Translations under genes and position numbers: made by a program
Assembly: GCF_002002735.1 (NCBI RefSeq)
Contig: NZ_MUNY01000049.1
Location: forward strand, 62,001-126,000
Source of the DNA: Algoriphagus sp. A40
Lineage (GTDB): Bacteria; Bacteroidota; Bacteroidia; Cytophagales; Cyclobacteriaceae
Direction of reading: 5' to 3'
Length of the DNA stretch: 64,000 nt
Notes under the pieces: model-generated
Databases searched by the model: none
Told to the model about the DNA's origin: nothing
The model's input: only the letters and a program-made list of their open reading frames with translations
In this document: positions 18,211 through 27,090 of the stretch, one piece after another
How positions within the stretch are numbered: the first letter of the stretch is position 1
Layout: every line of letters starts with the position of its first letter

Positions 18211-18833
18211 TTGACCCGCTTGTATTGGAAATTCTTAATGGAATTTTCCAAAACTGCTTTTTGCAGCTTTCCAAATTGATAATAATACTGGTTTTGATTG
18301 CCGGGAATGTTGGTCTCATACACATTCGGTTCGAGCTTTTTGATCGTAGTAGTGAGCCCGTACACTTCAGAAATGAATTTTTTGCCTTCTTGCAGTTCCT
18401 CGAAAAACAACCTGGATGGACTCCACTCCACCTTACCAATAATGGGTTCCTGATTTTCAAATTTGTAATTCTTCGCGTCTACCACATACTTTTTGCCATC
18501 CCAATAAATTGTAGTCAAAAAATTACCTCGGTTCGTATTTGACCTGGAAAGACTTTTTACAAAATACCCATCCACATATTTGGCGTGGGTGAACATTTCC
18601 ACGTCCACTTTTCCAAAAAACCAAATCTGTACTTTGCTCTCAGCAATGTAATGGAGGGTATCTCCCACCTGGTATCTGGTGACATCCAGGTCACCGATTT
18701 TCATACCCAGCACAGTTATTTCAAACTTGATTTCCTCCTTCTTTTCCTGGGAAAAAGTAGGATTCCAGAATCCCACGGAAAGAAAAAGGACCAATGCCAA
18801 AGAGAAATTCTTAGCAGCAGCCCCCGCCGTCAT
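18207..18833 (-). CDS. DUF6134 family exported protein
   Basis: Start placed at the ATG at 18833, which overlaps the arsM end by 23 bp and gives a signal peptide-like N-terminus (MTAGAAAKNFSLALVLFLSV, Ala/Leu rich, cleavage near FSQ). The mature part begins EITVLGMKIGDLDVTRYQVGD and continues as a beta-rich chain of about 180 residues with repeated aromatic strands (IWFFGKVDVEMFTHAKYVDG, YYYQFG). DUF6134 proteins are known from Bacteroidota and have no assigned function. Its place between arsM and the TIGR04283 glycosyltransferase, overlapping both, says it is made with them. An in-frame ATG at 18857 is an alternative start. Confidence 0.82.
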   Translation of the reverse strand: MTAGAAAKNFSLALVLFLSVGFWNPTFSQEKKEEIKFEITVLGMKIGDLDVTRYQVGDTLHYIAESKVQIWFFGKVDVEMFTHAKYVDGYFVKSLSRSNTNRGNFLTTIYWDGKKYVVDAKNYKFENQEPIIGKVEWSPSRLFFEELQEGKKFISEVYGLTTTIKKLEPNVYETNIPGNQNQYYYQFGKLQKAVLENSIKNFQYKRVK

Positions 18834-19782
18834 AGAAATAGGTAGATTCCGAAACATAAATATCCTTTCTGCCCAATATATGAAAAGCATTGGCAGTTTT
18901 ATCACAAACAGCCAATGGTTGATTGTTCATCAGGACATGGCCTTTCTGATCGTCAAAATATTCTTCTTCACCGAAATAGATGGCAGTTTTTCCTGTAAAA
19001 ATACAAGGACCATCAGCTGGCATGGGATCTTTGATCGCGCAGACTTCGATAGAATCCAAAAGGATCATTTCCTCTGTATCAAATTGACTTGGAGCCAAAA
19101 TCCGATATGGACGTTTTGCTCTGACTTCCACTGTACCAAATCCGGCATCGGTGATCATTTGAAGGTATTCTTTCATGGAAAGGGATCCACTCAGACAAAG
19201 TGCACGTAGCCGACTATCATTTCGGAGGGAATCAGGCATACGATTTTCAGTGATCGGATCACTCAAAACCAACCGTCCAAATGGCTTAAGAACCCTATAC
19301 ATTTCGGCCAAAGCCAGCTTCAAGTCTTCTTTTGTGAAAATATTGAAAAGACAGTTTTGAGCTGCTACATCAATACTACTTTCCTCAACAGGAAGATCTA
19401 GGGCTGTTCCTCTTCTCAATTCCACAAATTCTTTTTGGAACCAGGCATTTTCTTTTTCCGCCTGAAGGAGGTTTTTATCACAAGCCGTCAACATCTCCTC
19501 GACCAAATCGACACCTATCACTCCGCCTTTTTGTCTGGAGAAATAAGCGAATTGAAGCACTTCCATCCCTCCTCCGACTCCTACATATAGAACCTTTGGG
19601 CTATTGACCAAATCGCGGGGATGAACCGTGCTTCCACAACCATAATTCATCTCTTGCATGATCTTGGGGATTTGGAGTTCGGGCAATTGCCAAATCGGAG
19701 TGGTGGTACAGCAAAGTCCAACATCGGGCTTTAAAGCCGCTTGCTTATACACGTCTACAGTGGTATCTAGGTAATTATTCAT
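18811..19782 (-). CDS. arsM: Arsenosugar-type arsenite methyltransferase ArsM
   Basis: SAM-dependent methyltransferase expected to methylate arsenite. I chose the ATG at 19782, giving 323 residues. The ORF extends 18 codons further up but those lie inside the preceding gene. Seen are an N-terminal vicinal pair DVGLCC (Cys24-25), an SAM motif LYVGVGGGMEVLQFA, VIGVDLVEEML, a CLFNIF segment with the conserved Cys, and an unusual C-terminal extension ending YDGGGCC. Such Cys pairs fit As(III) binding. The start overlaps the end of the TIGR04282 gene by 8 bp. The family is defined by co-occurrence with ArsS. Confidence 0.92.
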   Translation of the reverse strand: MNNYLDTTVDVYKQAALKPDVGLCCTTTPIWQLPELQIPKIMQEMNYGCGSTVHPRDLVNSPKVLYVGVGGGMEVLQFAYFSRQKGGVIGVDLVEEMLTACDKNLLQAEKENAWFQKEFVELRRGTALDLPVEESSIDVAAQNCLFNIFTKEDLKLALAEMYRVLKPFGRLVLSDPITENRMPDSLRNDSRLRALCLSGSLSMKEYLQMITDAGFGTVEVRAKRPYRILAPSQFDTEEMILLDSIEVCAIKDPMPADGPCIFTGKTAIYFGEEEYFDDQKGHVLMNNQPLAVCDKTANAFHILGRKDIYVSESTYFYDGGGCC

Positions 19783-20386
19783 GGGTGATATTATTTTTGG
19801 AAGAAAATACTTTCCAATCCTCGAAGGTGTCGACATCTGAAAGAATTTTCAGGAATTCATAATTCAAATTGGCATTATCTGCCCTATCCAAAGTCAATTC
19901 CAGAACCCGGGATGTACTCCAGGGAATATCTTTGAAAATCTCAGGACAAAAGCAACTTTTCCCCAAAAGGTAATAACCTCCATCTTTTGCGGGCCCAATG
20001 ACGAGATCATTTTGACTCAAAGCCAAAAATGCCTTGTTTAAGTCTGAAACCTGCAAATCAGGACAATCAGTGCCTATAATTACCACATTGGAATAGCCTT
20101 TTGCAAACAGAAATTCGAAGGCATTGCACATTCGCTGTCCAAGATTTGATCCACATTGAACCTCAAATTGGTATCCCGGGAATAACTCGTTTGAGTCCTC
20201 AGGGATAAAATCAGAGTAAAAAAGAAATTTATCCAACTTGATTTCTCTGGCAACCTGATGGGTATAAGCAACCAGCCAATGGTAAATTTCAAGAGCCAAA
20301 TCATCCCCAACTGTAGCAGCAAGCCGGGTTTTGACTTTTCCGGGAATTGCATTTTTCTGAAAAATCATCAGAGCGGCCTTACTCAT
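19775..20386 (-). CDS. TIGR04282-type glycosyltransferase of arsenosugar clusters
   Basis: 203 residues, rSAM/selenodomain-associated transferase 1, a GT-A-like fold related to nucleotidyltransferases. It starts MSKAALMIFQKNAIPGKVKTR, has VVIIGTDCPDL (metal-binding region) and LVIGPAKDGGYYLLG. The ATG at 20386 overlaps the arsS stop (ATGA). An ORF extension to 20485 would only copy the arsS 3' end in another frame. Proposed, by association, to act with ArsS in arsenosugar formation; the reaction is not proven. Confidence 0.9.
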   Translation of the reverse strand: MSKAALMIFQKNAIPGKVKTRLAATVGDDLALEIYHWLVAYTHQVAREIKLDKFLFYSDFIPEDSNELFPGYQFEVQCGSNLGQRMCNAFEFLFAKGYSNVVIIGTDCPDLQVSDLNKAFLALSQNDLVIGPAKDGGYYLLGKSCFCPEIFKDIPWSTSRVLELTLDRADNANLNYEFLKILSDVDTFEDWKVFSSKNNITHE

Positions 20387-21438
20387 GCAGTGGCCCCCCC
20401 ACAGCTTGAACCCGCGCCGGCTGTGCAGCCAAAGCAATGATTGTTGATTACTATGGATCTGGTGGAAAGTGCTGCCGAATCCCAATCTGAAATGTGGACG
20501 GAATTGAGCGTATTCACTTTCAGGTCCAACATCTGATTGAAATCGCAGTCATATAAAAATCCATCCCATCCTATAGAAATGGTATTTCTGCACATCACAC
20601 CGGCGGCAGCCACAGGATTGAAAGCCGAAAGGAGCTTTTCCATGTAGTTTTCATAATTGTCCGTTCGGAGCAAATATTCCAAAAACCTGGAAATCGGAAT
20701 ATTGGTAATAGTGAAAAGCGAATTGAATTCAACTCCGAACCTATCCCAAAGTTTCTTTTTAAACTCATCTTCCAACTCGGATTGTGATCCGGGTAAGAAA
20801 GCACCGGAAGGATTGTAGACCAGATTCAAAATCAGGTCTGAATTCTTTTGCCCATAACCGGCTAGATTCAAAAGCTTCAATGCCTCAATGGATTTTTCAA
20901 AAACCCCTTCCCCTCTTTGCGAGTCTGTTTTCAAAGCAGTGAAATAGGGCAAAGAAGAAACGACTTCAACCTTATTCTTTTTGAAAAACTCCGGAAGGTC
21001 ATTGAACCTCGGGTTTGCCAAAATAATGGTCAGATTGCATCGGACGATGATCTTGACCTCCGGTCGAATTTCTCTGATAGCTTCCACAAACCATCTGAAA
21101 TCCGGATTCATCTCAGGCGCGCCACCTGTGAGATCGACACAAGTAATAGATTCTTCTCTTTGAATTACTTCAAGGCACAACTCCATGGTTTCCCGGGTCA
21201 TGATTTCTTTCCGGTCCGGTCCTGCATCCACATGGCAATGCTTACATACCTGATTGCACATTTTACCCAGATTGATCTGGAAAATATCCAAGGTTGTAGG
21301 TTGAAGAGGATAGAGACCGATTTTTTCGAGATGGGCTCGAAAACTGCTTCCAGCGCCACCGGGATGCCTTTCTTCTAAAATTACCAACTCTTCTTCCGGA
21401 TCTGCCAAGCTATGAAGCTGCGCTTTGAGTGATTTCAT
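20383..21438 (-). CDS. arsS: Arsenosugar biosynthesis radical SAM protein ArsS
   Basis: Radical SAM enzyme that, in characterised homologues, joins a 5'-deoxyadenosyl group from SAM to methylated arsenic. 351 residues. The [4Fe-4S] motif CNQVCKHC uses Cys61, Cys65 and Cys68. The downstream VDLTGGAPEMNP is the GGE-like SAM-binding segment. A C-terminal Cys-rich tail (CFGCTAGAGSSCGG, Cys335, 338, 346) is typical of the TIGR04167 family and probably binds a further cluster or arsenic. It lies 112 bp after the peroxidase-like gene and its TGA overlaps the next gene's ATG. Confidence 0.94.
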   Translation of the reverse strand: MKSLKAQLHSLADPEEELVILEERHPGGAGSSFRAHLEKIGLYPLQPTTLDIFQINLGKMCNQVCKHCHVDAGPDRKEIMTRETMELCLEVIQREESITCVDLTGGAPEMNPDFRWFVEAIREIRPEVKIIVRCNLTIILANPRFNDLPEFFKKNKVEVVSSLPYFTALKTDSQRGEGVFEKSIEALKLLNLAGYGQKNSDLILNLVYNPSGAFLPGSQSELEDEFKKKLWDRFGVEFNSLFTITNIPISRFLEYLLRTDNYENYMEKLLSAFNPVAAAGVMCRNTISIGWDGFLYDCDFNQMLDLKVNTLNSVHISDWDSAALSTRSIVINNHCFGCTAGAGSSCGGATA

Positions 21439-21550
21439 CTGGATATAATTGATTTTTTATGGTCAGATAGCCTGTCCCGAACTTGATTTGGGAGAATCTC
21501 GCATGGTCTATTATACCTCTGAAAGAAAACCCAATTTCTGCTCGATTTCA

Positions 21551-21883
21551 TCACATCGAAATTTCTTTGATTTTGTTGATCATTTGTGTGCTGTGAACCA
21601 GGGATGCACCACCACGAATGGCGGCAGCCACATGGACAGCTTCCATCATCTGTTCTTCATCACAACCTTTTTCAAGGGTATCTGTTGTATACGCATCGAT
21701 GCAATAGGGACATTGCAAGGCATGCGCGACCCCCAGTGCAATCAGGGACTTTTCTCTTGCCGTCAATGCGCCTTCTTTGAAAACCTCGGCATAATAGGCA
21801 AAAAACTTATCAGCCATGGATTTTTGCAGGTCCCCTATTGTTCCAAACTTTTTAAGGTCGTCAGGATTGTAGTAAGTTTTCAT
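21551..21883 (-). CDS. Arsenosugar-cluster AhpD/carboxymuconolactone decarboxylase-like protein
   Basis: 110-residue protein of the alkylhydroperoxidase-like fold. Its core shows LIALGVAHALQCPYCIDAYT, where CPYC is the redox pair of AhpD-like proteins, with Tyr or another residue where many relatives have His, and later AVHVAAAIRGGASLVHS. It is the first gene of the ars operon and belongs to the peroxidase-like family reported next to arsS. A role in reducing or protecting arsenic intermediates is a guess from family and position. Confidence 0.88.
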   Translation of the reverse strand: MKTYYNPDDLKKFGTIGDLQKSMADKFFAYYAEVFKEGALTAREKSLIALGVAHALQCPYCIDAYTTDTLEKGCDEEQMMEAVHVAAAIRGGASLVHSTQMINKIKEISM

Positions 21884-22077
21884 TATTGGAATTTGTTAGA
21901 TATACGAATTGCAGGTAAAGTACGGATTGACTTCTCTCAAAAATATCAGATAGCTGACTTTGTTTGAAAAATTTGGCTTAATCGGGATAAAATAAACATT
22001 AACAGAGAGTTCTTTTTTATAAGGTCTTTTGCCTTTAATTTAGTCTATCAAATCAATAGACTTTAAATACTAAAAAC

Positions 22078-22713
22078 ATGGCTTTACGACTTGGGGACAT
22101 CGCTCCCGATTTTTCAGCGGAAACCTCCGAAGGAAAAATCAACTTTCATGAATACCTGGGAAATGGATGGGGAGTTTTATTCTCACACCCAGCAGATTTC
22201 ACGCCTGTTTGTACCACCGAGCTTGGTGCGGTTGCGAAACTTCGGGATGAATTTTCCAAAAGAAATACGAAAGTAATTGCACTGAGTGTGGACGGATTGG
22301 AAAATCACAAATCTTGGATAGGGGACATCAATGAAACCCAGAACACCATTGTCAACTTCCCGATAATTGCCGATAAGGACCGCAAGGTATCCGAACTGTA
22401 TGACATGATTCACCCTAATGCAAGTGAAAATTTTACTGTTCGATCTGTTTTCATTGTTGGTCCCGACAAAAAAGTCAAATTGATGATCACCTATCCTGCA
22501 AGCACAGGTAGGAATTTTGATGAACTGCTGCGAGTGATTGATTCACTTCAACTGACTGCGAATTACTCTGTTGCAACTCCTGCAAACTGGAACCATGGAG
22601 AGGATGTCATTGTCGTTCCGGCGATCAAAACGGAAGACATACCAGCAAAATTTCCGAAAGGCCACAAAGTCATCAAGCCTTATTTGAGAACTACTCCCCA
22701 GCCGGATTTATAA
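22078..22713 (+). CDS. 1-Cys peroxiredoxin (Prx6-type)
   Basis: Thiol peroxidase for hydrogen and organic peroxides. 211 residues. The peroxidatic Cys45 is in DFTPVCTTELG, and I see no other cysteine, so it is a 1-Cys enzyme. The family's extended C-terminal domain follows (residues about 165-211, NWNHGEDVIVVPAI and KGHKVIKPYLRTTPQP). The ATG at 22078 follows a 194-bp AT-rich divergent region shared with the ars operon. It stands alone and ends at the terminator at 22830. Confidence 0.94.
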   Translation: MALRLGDIAPDFSAETSEGKINFHEYLGNGWGVLFSHPADFTPVCTTELGAVAKLRDEFSKRNTKVIALSVDGLENHKSWIGDINETQNTIVNFPIIADKDRKVSELYDMIHPNASENFTVRSVFIVGPDKKVKLMITYPASTGRNFDELLRVIDSLQLTANYSVATPANWNHGEDVIVVPAIKTEDIPAKFPKGHKVIKPYLRTTPQPDL

Positions 22714-22721
22714 TATAAGAC

Positions 22722-22749
22722 GGGAGACCGAAGACTGGAGACTGAAGAT
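22722..22749. repeat. 7-bp period array downstream of the peroxiredoxin
   Basis: Four consecutive heptamers: GGGAGAC, CGAAGAC, TGGAGAC and TGAAGAT. It is one of a series of arrays with the same period but different units. Confidence 0.6.
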
Positions 22750-22829
22750 TGCAAAACTTTAAAGTTTCTAGCGATAACAATTTTCGAAATTGGTTAACGT
22801 AACGATTACGATTCAAAAATTTATTCACT

Positions 22830-22872
22830 AAAAAATACCCCCATAAAACTCAGTATTTATGGGGGTATTTTT
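22830..22872. terminator. Intrinsic terminator, probably bidirectional
   Basis: AAAAAATACCCCCATAAA pairs with TTTATGGGGGTATTTTTT around a short loop. It can end the peroxiredoxin gene (+) and the eda gene (-). Confidence 0.88.
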
Positions 22873-22891
22873 TGAACAACTCATAAGAAGT

Positions 22892-23563
22892 TTAGGATTT
22901 ACTTGCGTGGATCGTCTCGATAATATCCATGGCATGTCGGACCGATTCCCGAATTTCCGTGAATGCTCTTTTCGCTATCAAATCCTTTCTGAAAAGTTGA
23001 GAACCCATACCTACACAAAGAACTCCGGCATCAAACCATTTTTTCAGGCTTTCCGCATTCGGTTCTACTCCCCCAGTTGGGATGATTTCGATTTTGGGCA
23101 AAACCGCATGAACTGCCGGCACAAAATCTGGAGTCAGGACATTTGCAGGATAGATTTTTACCAATTCTGATCCCAGTTCCTGTGCGAAAAAAACCTCGGT
23201 AACCGTCCCGCAACCAGGAATCCAGGGGACTTCTACTTTTGCACAATATTCTCCGAGTTTGGGATTCATCACAGGAGCGACAATAAATTCAGCCCCCATA
23301 TCGATAAATTCTTCTGCTTCATAAGAATGGTAAATAGTCCCTGCACCGAGATAAATTCCAGGCATTTTGTCGGCAGCAGCTCGGATTTTAGGAAAAATGG
23401 ATTTGGCCTCTTTTCCACGGTTGACCATTTCTATAACCCTTACCCCACCTTCATAGGCGGCATGGAGTAGGTCAAGACAAACTTGCTCGTCAGGGTGAAA
23501 AAATATAGGCATCATGCCACCGGCATGCATTTTCTGGATAAATGGAGTTGGGTTTCTCATCAT
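22892..23563 (-). CDS. eda: 2-dehydro-3-deoxyphosphogluconate (KDPG) aldolase
   Basis: Class I aldolase that splits KDPG into pyruvate and glyceraldehyde-3-phosphate, and usually also acts on 4-hydroxy-2-oxoglutarate. 223 residues. Expected active residues are the Schiff-base Lys136 in SELVKIYPA and Glu45 in VRVIEMVNR. The phosphate loop IIPTGGV follows. The start overlaps the kdgK stop (ATGA). Together with kdgK, uxaA and uxaB it completes the lower hexuronate route. Confidence 0.95.
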   Translation of the reverse strand: MMRNPTPFIQKMHAGGMMPIFFHPDEQVCLDLLHAAYEGGVRVIEMVNRGKEAKSIFPKIRAAADKMPGIYLGAGTIYHSYEAEEFIDMGAEFIVAPVMNPKLGEYCAKVEVPWIPGCGTVTEVFFAQELGSELVKIYPANVLTPDFVPAVHAVLPKIEIIPTGGVEPNAESLKKWFDAGVLCVGMGSQLFRKDLIAKRAFTEIRESVRHAMDIIETIHASKS

Positions 23564-24552
23564 CTTTTGATTTTTCCGACAGCTTCACCGCTTGCCAGAT
23601 CATTTATTTCTTGAAGTGAACAAAGTAATACATCACCGGGAACACTGTGCTTAATAGCACCTGCGGCCATGGCAAATTCGATGGCTTCTTTGGGTTTCAA
23701 ATGGAGAAGTCCGTAAATCAATCCTCCTGCAAAAGCATCACCAGTTCCCACCCGATCTACGATATGAGTTAATTCATAGGATTTGGAGGAGTAGGTTTTC
23801 TTTTCTCCATATAGAATTGCAGAAATGGTGTTATTGGAGGAACTATGCGAAATCCGGTCGGTCTTAACAATGTACTGTAAGTCCTTGAACCGTTCGAAAG
23901 CCATATTTTTGACTTCAGTGAAATTTTTGAAATCTTCATTCAGACACTGCTTAAAATCCCGGGTACCTGCGATGATCACATTGGTCAGCTCCATCAATTT
24001 GGGCATTACTTCATGTGGTTCCTTTCCGAATTTCCAGAGATTGCTTCTGTAATTCAAATCACCGCTGACTGTGATCCCTCTTTTTCTTGCCTCCTTCAGC
24101 GAAGTGAGCGTAAGTTCTGCACATGCTTTAGACAATGCGGGAGTAATACCAGACCAATGAAACCAACTTGCACCTTCAAATACTTCGTCCCAATTGAGGT
24201 CTTTGCCGTCAAAATTGGAAAAGGAAGAATCATATCTGTCATAGATAACCTGCGAACTGCGTTGCATGGCACCTTGCTCGAGGTAGTAAACGCCCATTCG
24301 GCCTGGCAAAAGCTTTACAAACCGGGTATCGATACCGTTTCTACGAAGTTGGCCCGAAGCAGCCCATCCTATTTCATTATCCGGAAAAGCTGTCAAATGT
24401 GCAACGTGCATACCCCAATAAGCCATTGAAGCACCCACGTTGGCTTCTGAACCGCCAAATTCAACATCAAAGGAATGAGTCTGGAAAAAACGCTGGTTTC
24501 CAGGAGGTGAAAGCCTGAGCATAACTTCACCCAGTGTGATTATTTTCTTCAT
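23560..24552 (-). CDS. kdgK: 2-dehydro-3-deoxygluconokinase (PfkB family)
   Basis: PfkB-family sugar kinase, 330 residues, that phosphorylates 2-keto-3-deoxygluconate to KDPG. It has N-terminal GEVMLRLSPPGNQRF with FGGSEANVG for sugar binding, and the PfkB signature DRVGTGDAFAGG with the catalytic base Asp272. Substrate assignment rests on its four-base overlap with eda and on uxaA transcribed divergently 49 bp away. The start follows a short AT-rich leader. Confidence 0.93.
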   Translation of the reverse strand: MKKIITLGEVMLRLSPPGNQRFFQTHSFDVEFGGSEANVGASMAYWGMHVAHLTAFPDNEIGWAASGQLRRNGIDTRFVKLLPGRMGVYYLEQGAMQRSSQVIYDRYDSSFSNFDGKDLNWDEVFEGASWFHWSGITPALSKACAELTLTSLKEARKRGITVSGDLNYRSNLWKFGKEPHEVMPKLMELTNVIIAGTRDFKQCLNEDFKNFTEVKNMAFERFKDLQYIVKTDRISHSSSNNTISAILYGEKKTYSSKSYELTHIVDRVGTGDAFAGGLIYGLLHLKPKEAIEFAMAAGAIKHSVPGDVLLCSLQEINDLASGEAVGKIKR

Positions 24553-24571
24553 CGAAGAATAATTTTTTCTC

Positions 24572-24587
24572 TAGTTTTGACCAAGTT
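24572..24587 (+). promoter_or_regulatory. Putative uxaA promoter -7 element and shared TTGACCAAGTT motif
   Basis: TAGTTTTG (24572-24579) matches TAnnTTTG and lies 22 bp before the uxaA ATG. TTGACCAAGTT (24577-24587) overlaps it. A near copy, TTGACCCAAGTT, lies at 27389-27400 just before uxaB. The shared element might be a regulator site, and on the other strand it also fronts kdgK-eda. No -33 box is clear. Confidence 0.35.
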
Positions 24588-24601
24588 AAGGAATAAAAAT
24601 C

Positions 24602-26236
24602 ATGAACAATACTTCCCTCCTTCTCGACCCATCAGACAATGTGGGAGTCGCGCTATCGGATCTGGAACCCGGCCAAAAAGTTGCTCTAAATGGCGTAGAG
24701 CTTGAAATTCAGGAATTTGTGGCAGCAAAACACAAGTTTGCGATCAGGGATTTTCAGCCCGGTGAAGACATCCTGATGTATGGAACAATCGTCGGAGAAG
24801 CAACTCAAGCCATCCCGCTCGGCCATGCCATCACCCTCCAAAATATTCACCACAAAACAAGGCAATACAGTACAAATCCTGGAAAATTTACCTGGACCGC
24901 ACCGGATGTTTCGAAGTGGAAAAACAGAACCTTCGAAGGCTACTTAAGATCTGACAATCAGGTAGGTACTGCCAATTATTGGCTGGTGCTTCCTATGGTA
25001 TTTTGTGAAAACACCAATATCCTTTTGCTCAAAGAAGCCTTTGAAAATGCACTTGGATTCTCCACTCCCAATCCCTACGAAGTCCAGATCAAAAACCTGA
25101 TCTCAGGCGTCCAGGGCAAAAAAATTACGGAAACGGTTGCGGAAAATACAGCTCCGATAGAAAGCCGGATTTTCGAAAATCTGGATGGTATCCGTTTTCT
25201 GACTCATGACTTGGGTTGCGGAGGTACAAGACACGATTCTGAGACACTTTGTGCTCTTCTCGCCGGTTACATCAACCATCCCAATGTAGCAGGAGCAACT
25301 GTCCTGAGTTTGGGCTGCCAAAACGCACAATCCAGCATCCTGTTGGAAAAGCTCGCCCTTATTCAAAAAGGTCAACCAAAACAAGTGATTGTCTGCGACC
25401 AGCAGCAGGAAGGCACCACCGAGCAATTGATCCAAAAGGCAATCCGTGAAACTTTCAATGGGCTGGTGGAAGCCAACAAAGCCAAAAGGCAGCCTTTCCC
25501 ACTCAGCAAATTGGTCGTCGGTCTGGAATGCGGCGGTTCAGATGGATTTTCTGGAATTTCTGCAAATCCAACCTTGGGACGTGTTTCAGATTTGGTTGTG
25601 GCCTTGGGCGGCTCAGCGATTCTTTCCGAGTTTCCTGAACTTTGCGGAGCAGAGCAAAACCTGATCAATCGCTGCAAAACCCAGGATTTGGCGGATAAAT
25701 TTGTCCACCTGATGGAAAGTTACAATGACGCAGCCAAGCGAGTGGGAAGCGGATTTGACATGAATCCAAGCCCTGGAAACATCAAAGACGGTCTCCTTAC
25801 AGATGCTATCAAATCTTGCGGTGCTGCCAAGAAAGGTGGAACTGCTCCGATTTCAGATATTTTGGATTACCCGGAATACCTCAAAAACACAGGATTAAAC
25901 CTGCTTTGCACCCCCGGAAATGATGTGGAAAGTACTACCGGATTGGCTGGAAGTGGTGCTAATGTGATTTTGTTTACAACAGGACTCGGTACACCTACCG
26001 GCAACCCAATTTGTCCTGTAATCAAGGTATCCACGAATAACAAAATGACCAACCGGATGCCGGATATCATTGATTTTAATGCAGGGACGGTAATTTCAGG
26101 TGAAGACAACTTGGAAACCTGCGGTGACAAACTTTTGGATTTGGTAATCCAGGTTGCCAGTGGCGAAGTCATCACCAAAGCAGAGAAAAACAAAAATTAC
26201 GATTTTATCCCCTGGAAACGGGGAGTTTCACTTTAA
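24602..26236 (+). CDS. uxaA: Altronate dehydratase
   Basis: Fe(II)-dependent hydrolyase that turns D-altronate into 2-keto-3-deoxygluconate. 544 residues. An N-terminal SAF-like domain (residues about 1-90) is followed by the UxaA catalytic domain. Conserved Cys/Gly segments are HDLGCGG, LSLGCQNAQ, LECGGSDGFSGISANP and LLCTPGNDVESTTG. The length fits single-chain UxaA. It diverges from kdgK-eda and ends at a strong terminator (26239). Supply of altronate would come from UxaB at 27417; no uronate isomerase (UxaC) is present in the window. Confidence 0.95.
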   Translation: MNNTSLLLDPSDNVGVALSDLEPGQKVALNGVELEIQEFVAAKHKFAIRDFQPGEDILMYGTIVGEATQAIPLGHAITLQNIHHKTRQYSTNPGKFTWTAPDVSKWKNRTFEGYLRSDNQVGTANYWLVLPMVFCENTNILLLKEAFENALGFSTPNPYEVQIKNLISGVQGKKITETVAENTAPIESRIFENLDGIRFLTHDLGCGGTRHDSETLCALLAGYINHPNVAGATVLSLGCQNAQSSILLEKLALIQKGQPKQVIVCDQQQEGTTEQLIQKAIRETFNGLVEANKAKRQPFPLSKLVVGLECGGSDGFSGISANPTLGRVSDLVVALGGSAILSEFPELCGAEQNLINRCKTQDLADKFVHLMESYNDAAKRVGSGFDMNPSPGNIKDGLLTDAIKSCGAAKKGGTAPISDILDYPEYLKNTGLNLLCTPGNDVESTTGLAGSGANVILFTTGLGTPTGNPICPVIKVSTNNKMTNRMPDIIDFNAGTVISGEDNLETCGDKLLDLVIQVASGEVITKAEKNKNYDFIPWKRGVSL

Positions 26237-26238
26237 TC

Positions 26239-26274
26239 AAAAAGAGCGGCCCTTATACCAAGGCCGCTCTTTTT
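26239..26274 (+). terminator. Intrinsic terminator of uxaA
   Basis: AAAAAGAGCGGCC pairs with GGCCGCTCTTTTT around CTTATACCAA, with a T run after it. Confidence 0.88.
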
Positions 26275-26296
26275 GTTTTGCTTCAATTATTTTCAA

Positions 26297-26950
26297 TCAA
26301 TAAATGATGTTGGCACTCAGCAGGGTATTTCCCTTGCCATCGGCAGCTTTCACATTTCCGATTACGCGCCCACTTCCTGTAGCACCTTTGAATTTGCCGG
26401 TTCCTCCAACGATTTCTACCTCGGCTAAAAAAGTGATGTTTCCGTATTTGTCAAATTTTGCATTGTTGGAGACATTGTGAAACCAGATAGAATTGCCTTT
26501 TCCGTCGGTAGTGATGGTACTGACAGTTTTATAATTAGAATCCAATTCTTCCGCTGAAATTCCAAGCGCTTCAATTTGCACTTGAAAAAACTCGGTGACA
26601 GGTGCTGCTACTGTGGAGACTTCACCTTTTTCATTAGGTGCACCTACAGCATATTGGTTAAAAAAGGAATAGGATTTCCCCATAAAGAGCGCATTGCCTG
26701 TTCCAAAACCCGGAAATGCATAAGGCTTTGTCGGGTCTTGAATACTTTGATTGGAGAATTTTTCCATATAAGGAAGGCTTTTGGGACCCTTTCTCAGGTT
26801 CTCTCCTCCTTCGGGAAGAACTTCAGTAGACTCTCCGATCGCCTTGGAGGAAACAGGGGCCAAGGGTTGATCTACATCCGACATACAAGAGGACATCAGA
26901 ATCAATCCGACCAGGCTCAAGCCTGACCATTTCAGGTAATTACTTTTCAT
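26297..26950 (-). CDS. Lipoprotein with an allene-oxide-cyclase-barrel-like C-terminal part
   Basis: 217-residue lipoprotein (lipobox LILMSSC, lipid Cys at residue 22). After a variable linker the C-terminal half reads as beta strands with Gly-rich turns: NNAKFDKYGNITFLAEVEIVGGTGKFKGATGSG. The GGTGKFKGATG motif is like that of the dirigent/allene oxide cyclase barrel-like proteins. A function is not known. It is transcribed alone toward the uxaA terminator. The call is based on one motif and the predicted beta content, so the fold assignment is tentative. Confidence 0.6.
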   Translation of the reverse strand: MKSNYLKWSGLSLVGLILMSSCMSDVDQPLAPVSSKAIGESTEVLPEGGENLRKGPKSLPYMEKFSNQSIQDPTKPYAFPGFGTGNALFMGKSYSFFNQYAVGAPNEKGEVSTVAAPVTEFFQVQIEALGISAEELDSNYKTVSTITTDGKGNSIWFHNVSNNAKFDKYGNITFLAEVEIVGGTGKFKGATGSGRVIGNVKAADGKGNTLLSANIIY

Positions 26951-27090
26951 TGAATTATTGGGTTAGGGTGATTGAATAATATTAATAAATCTTGCACTAA
27001 ATAAACTAATAAAAGATTGGGTGAATGTAGTTCATTTTTCAACAAACAGAATGTTATTTGCATTTCACACCAATAAAAATGCCAAAAATA

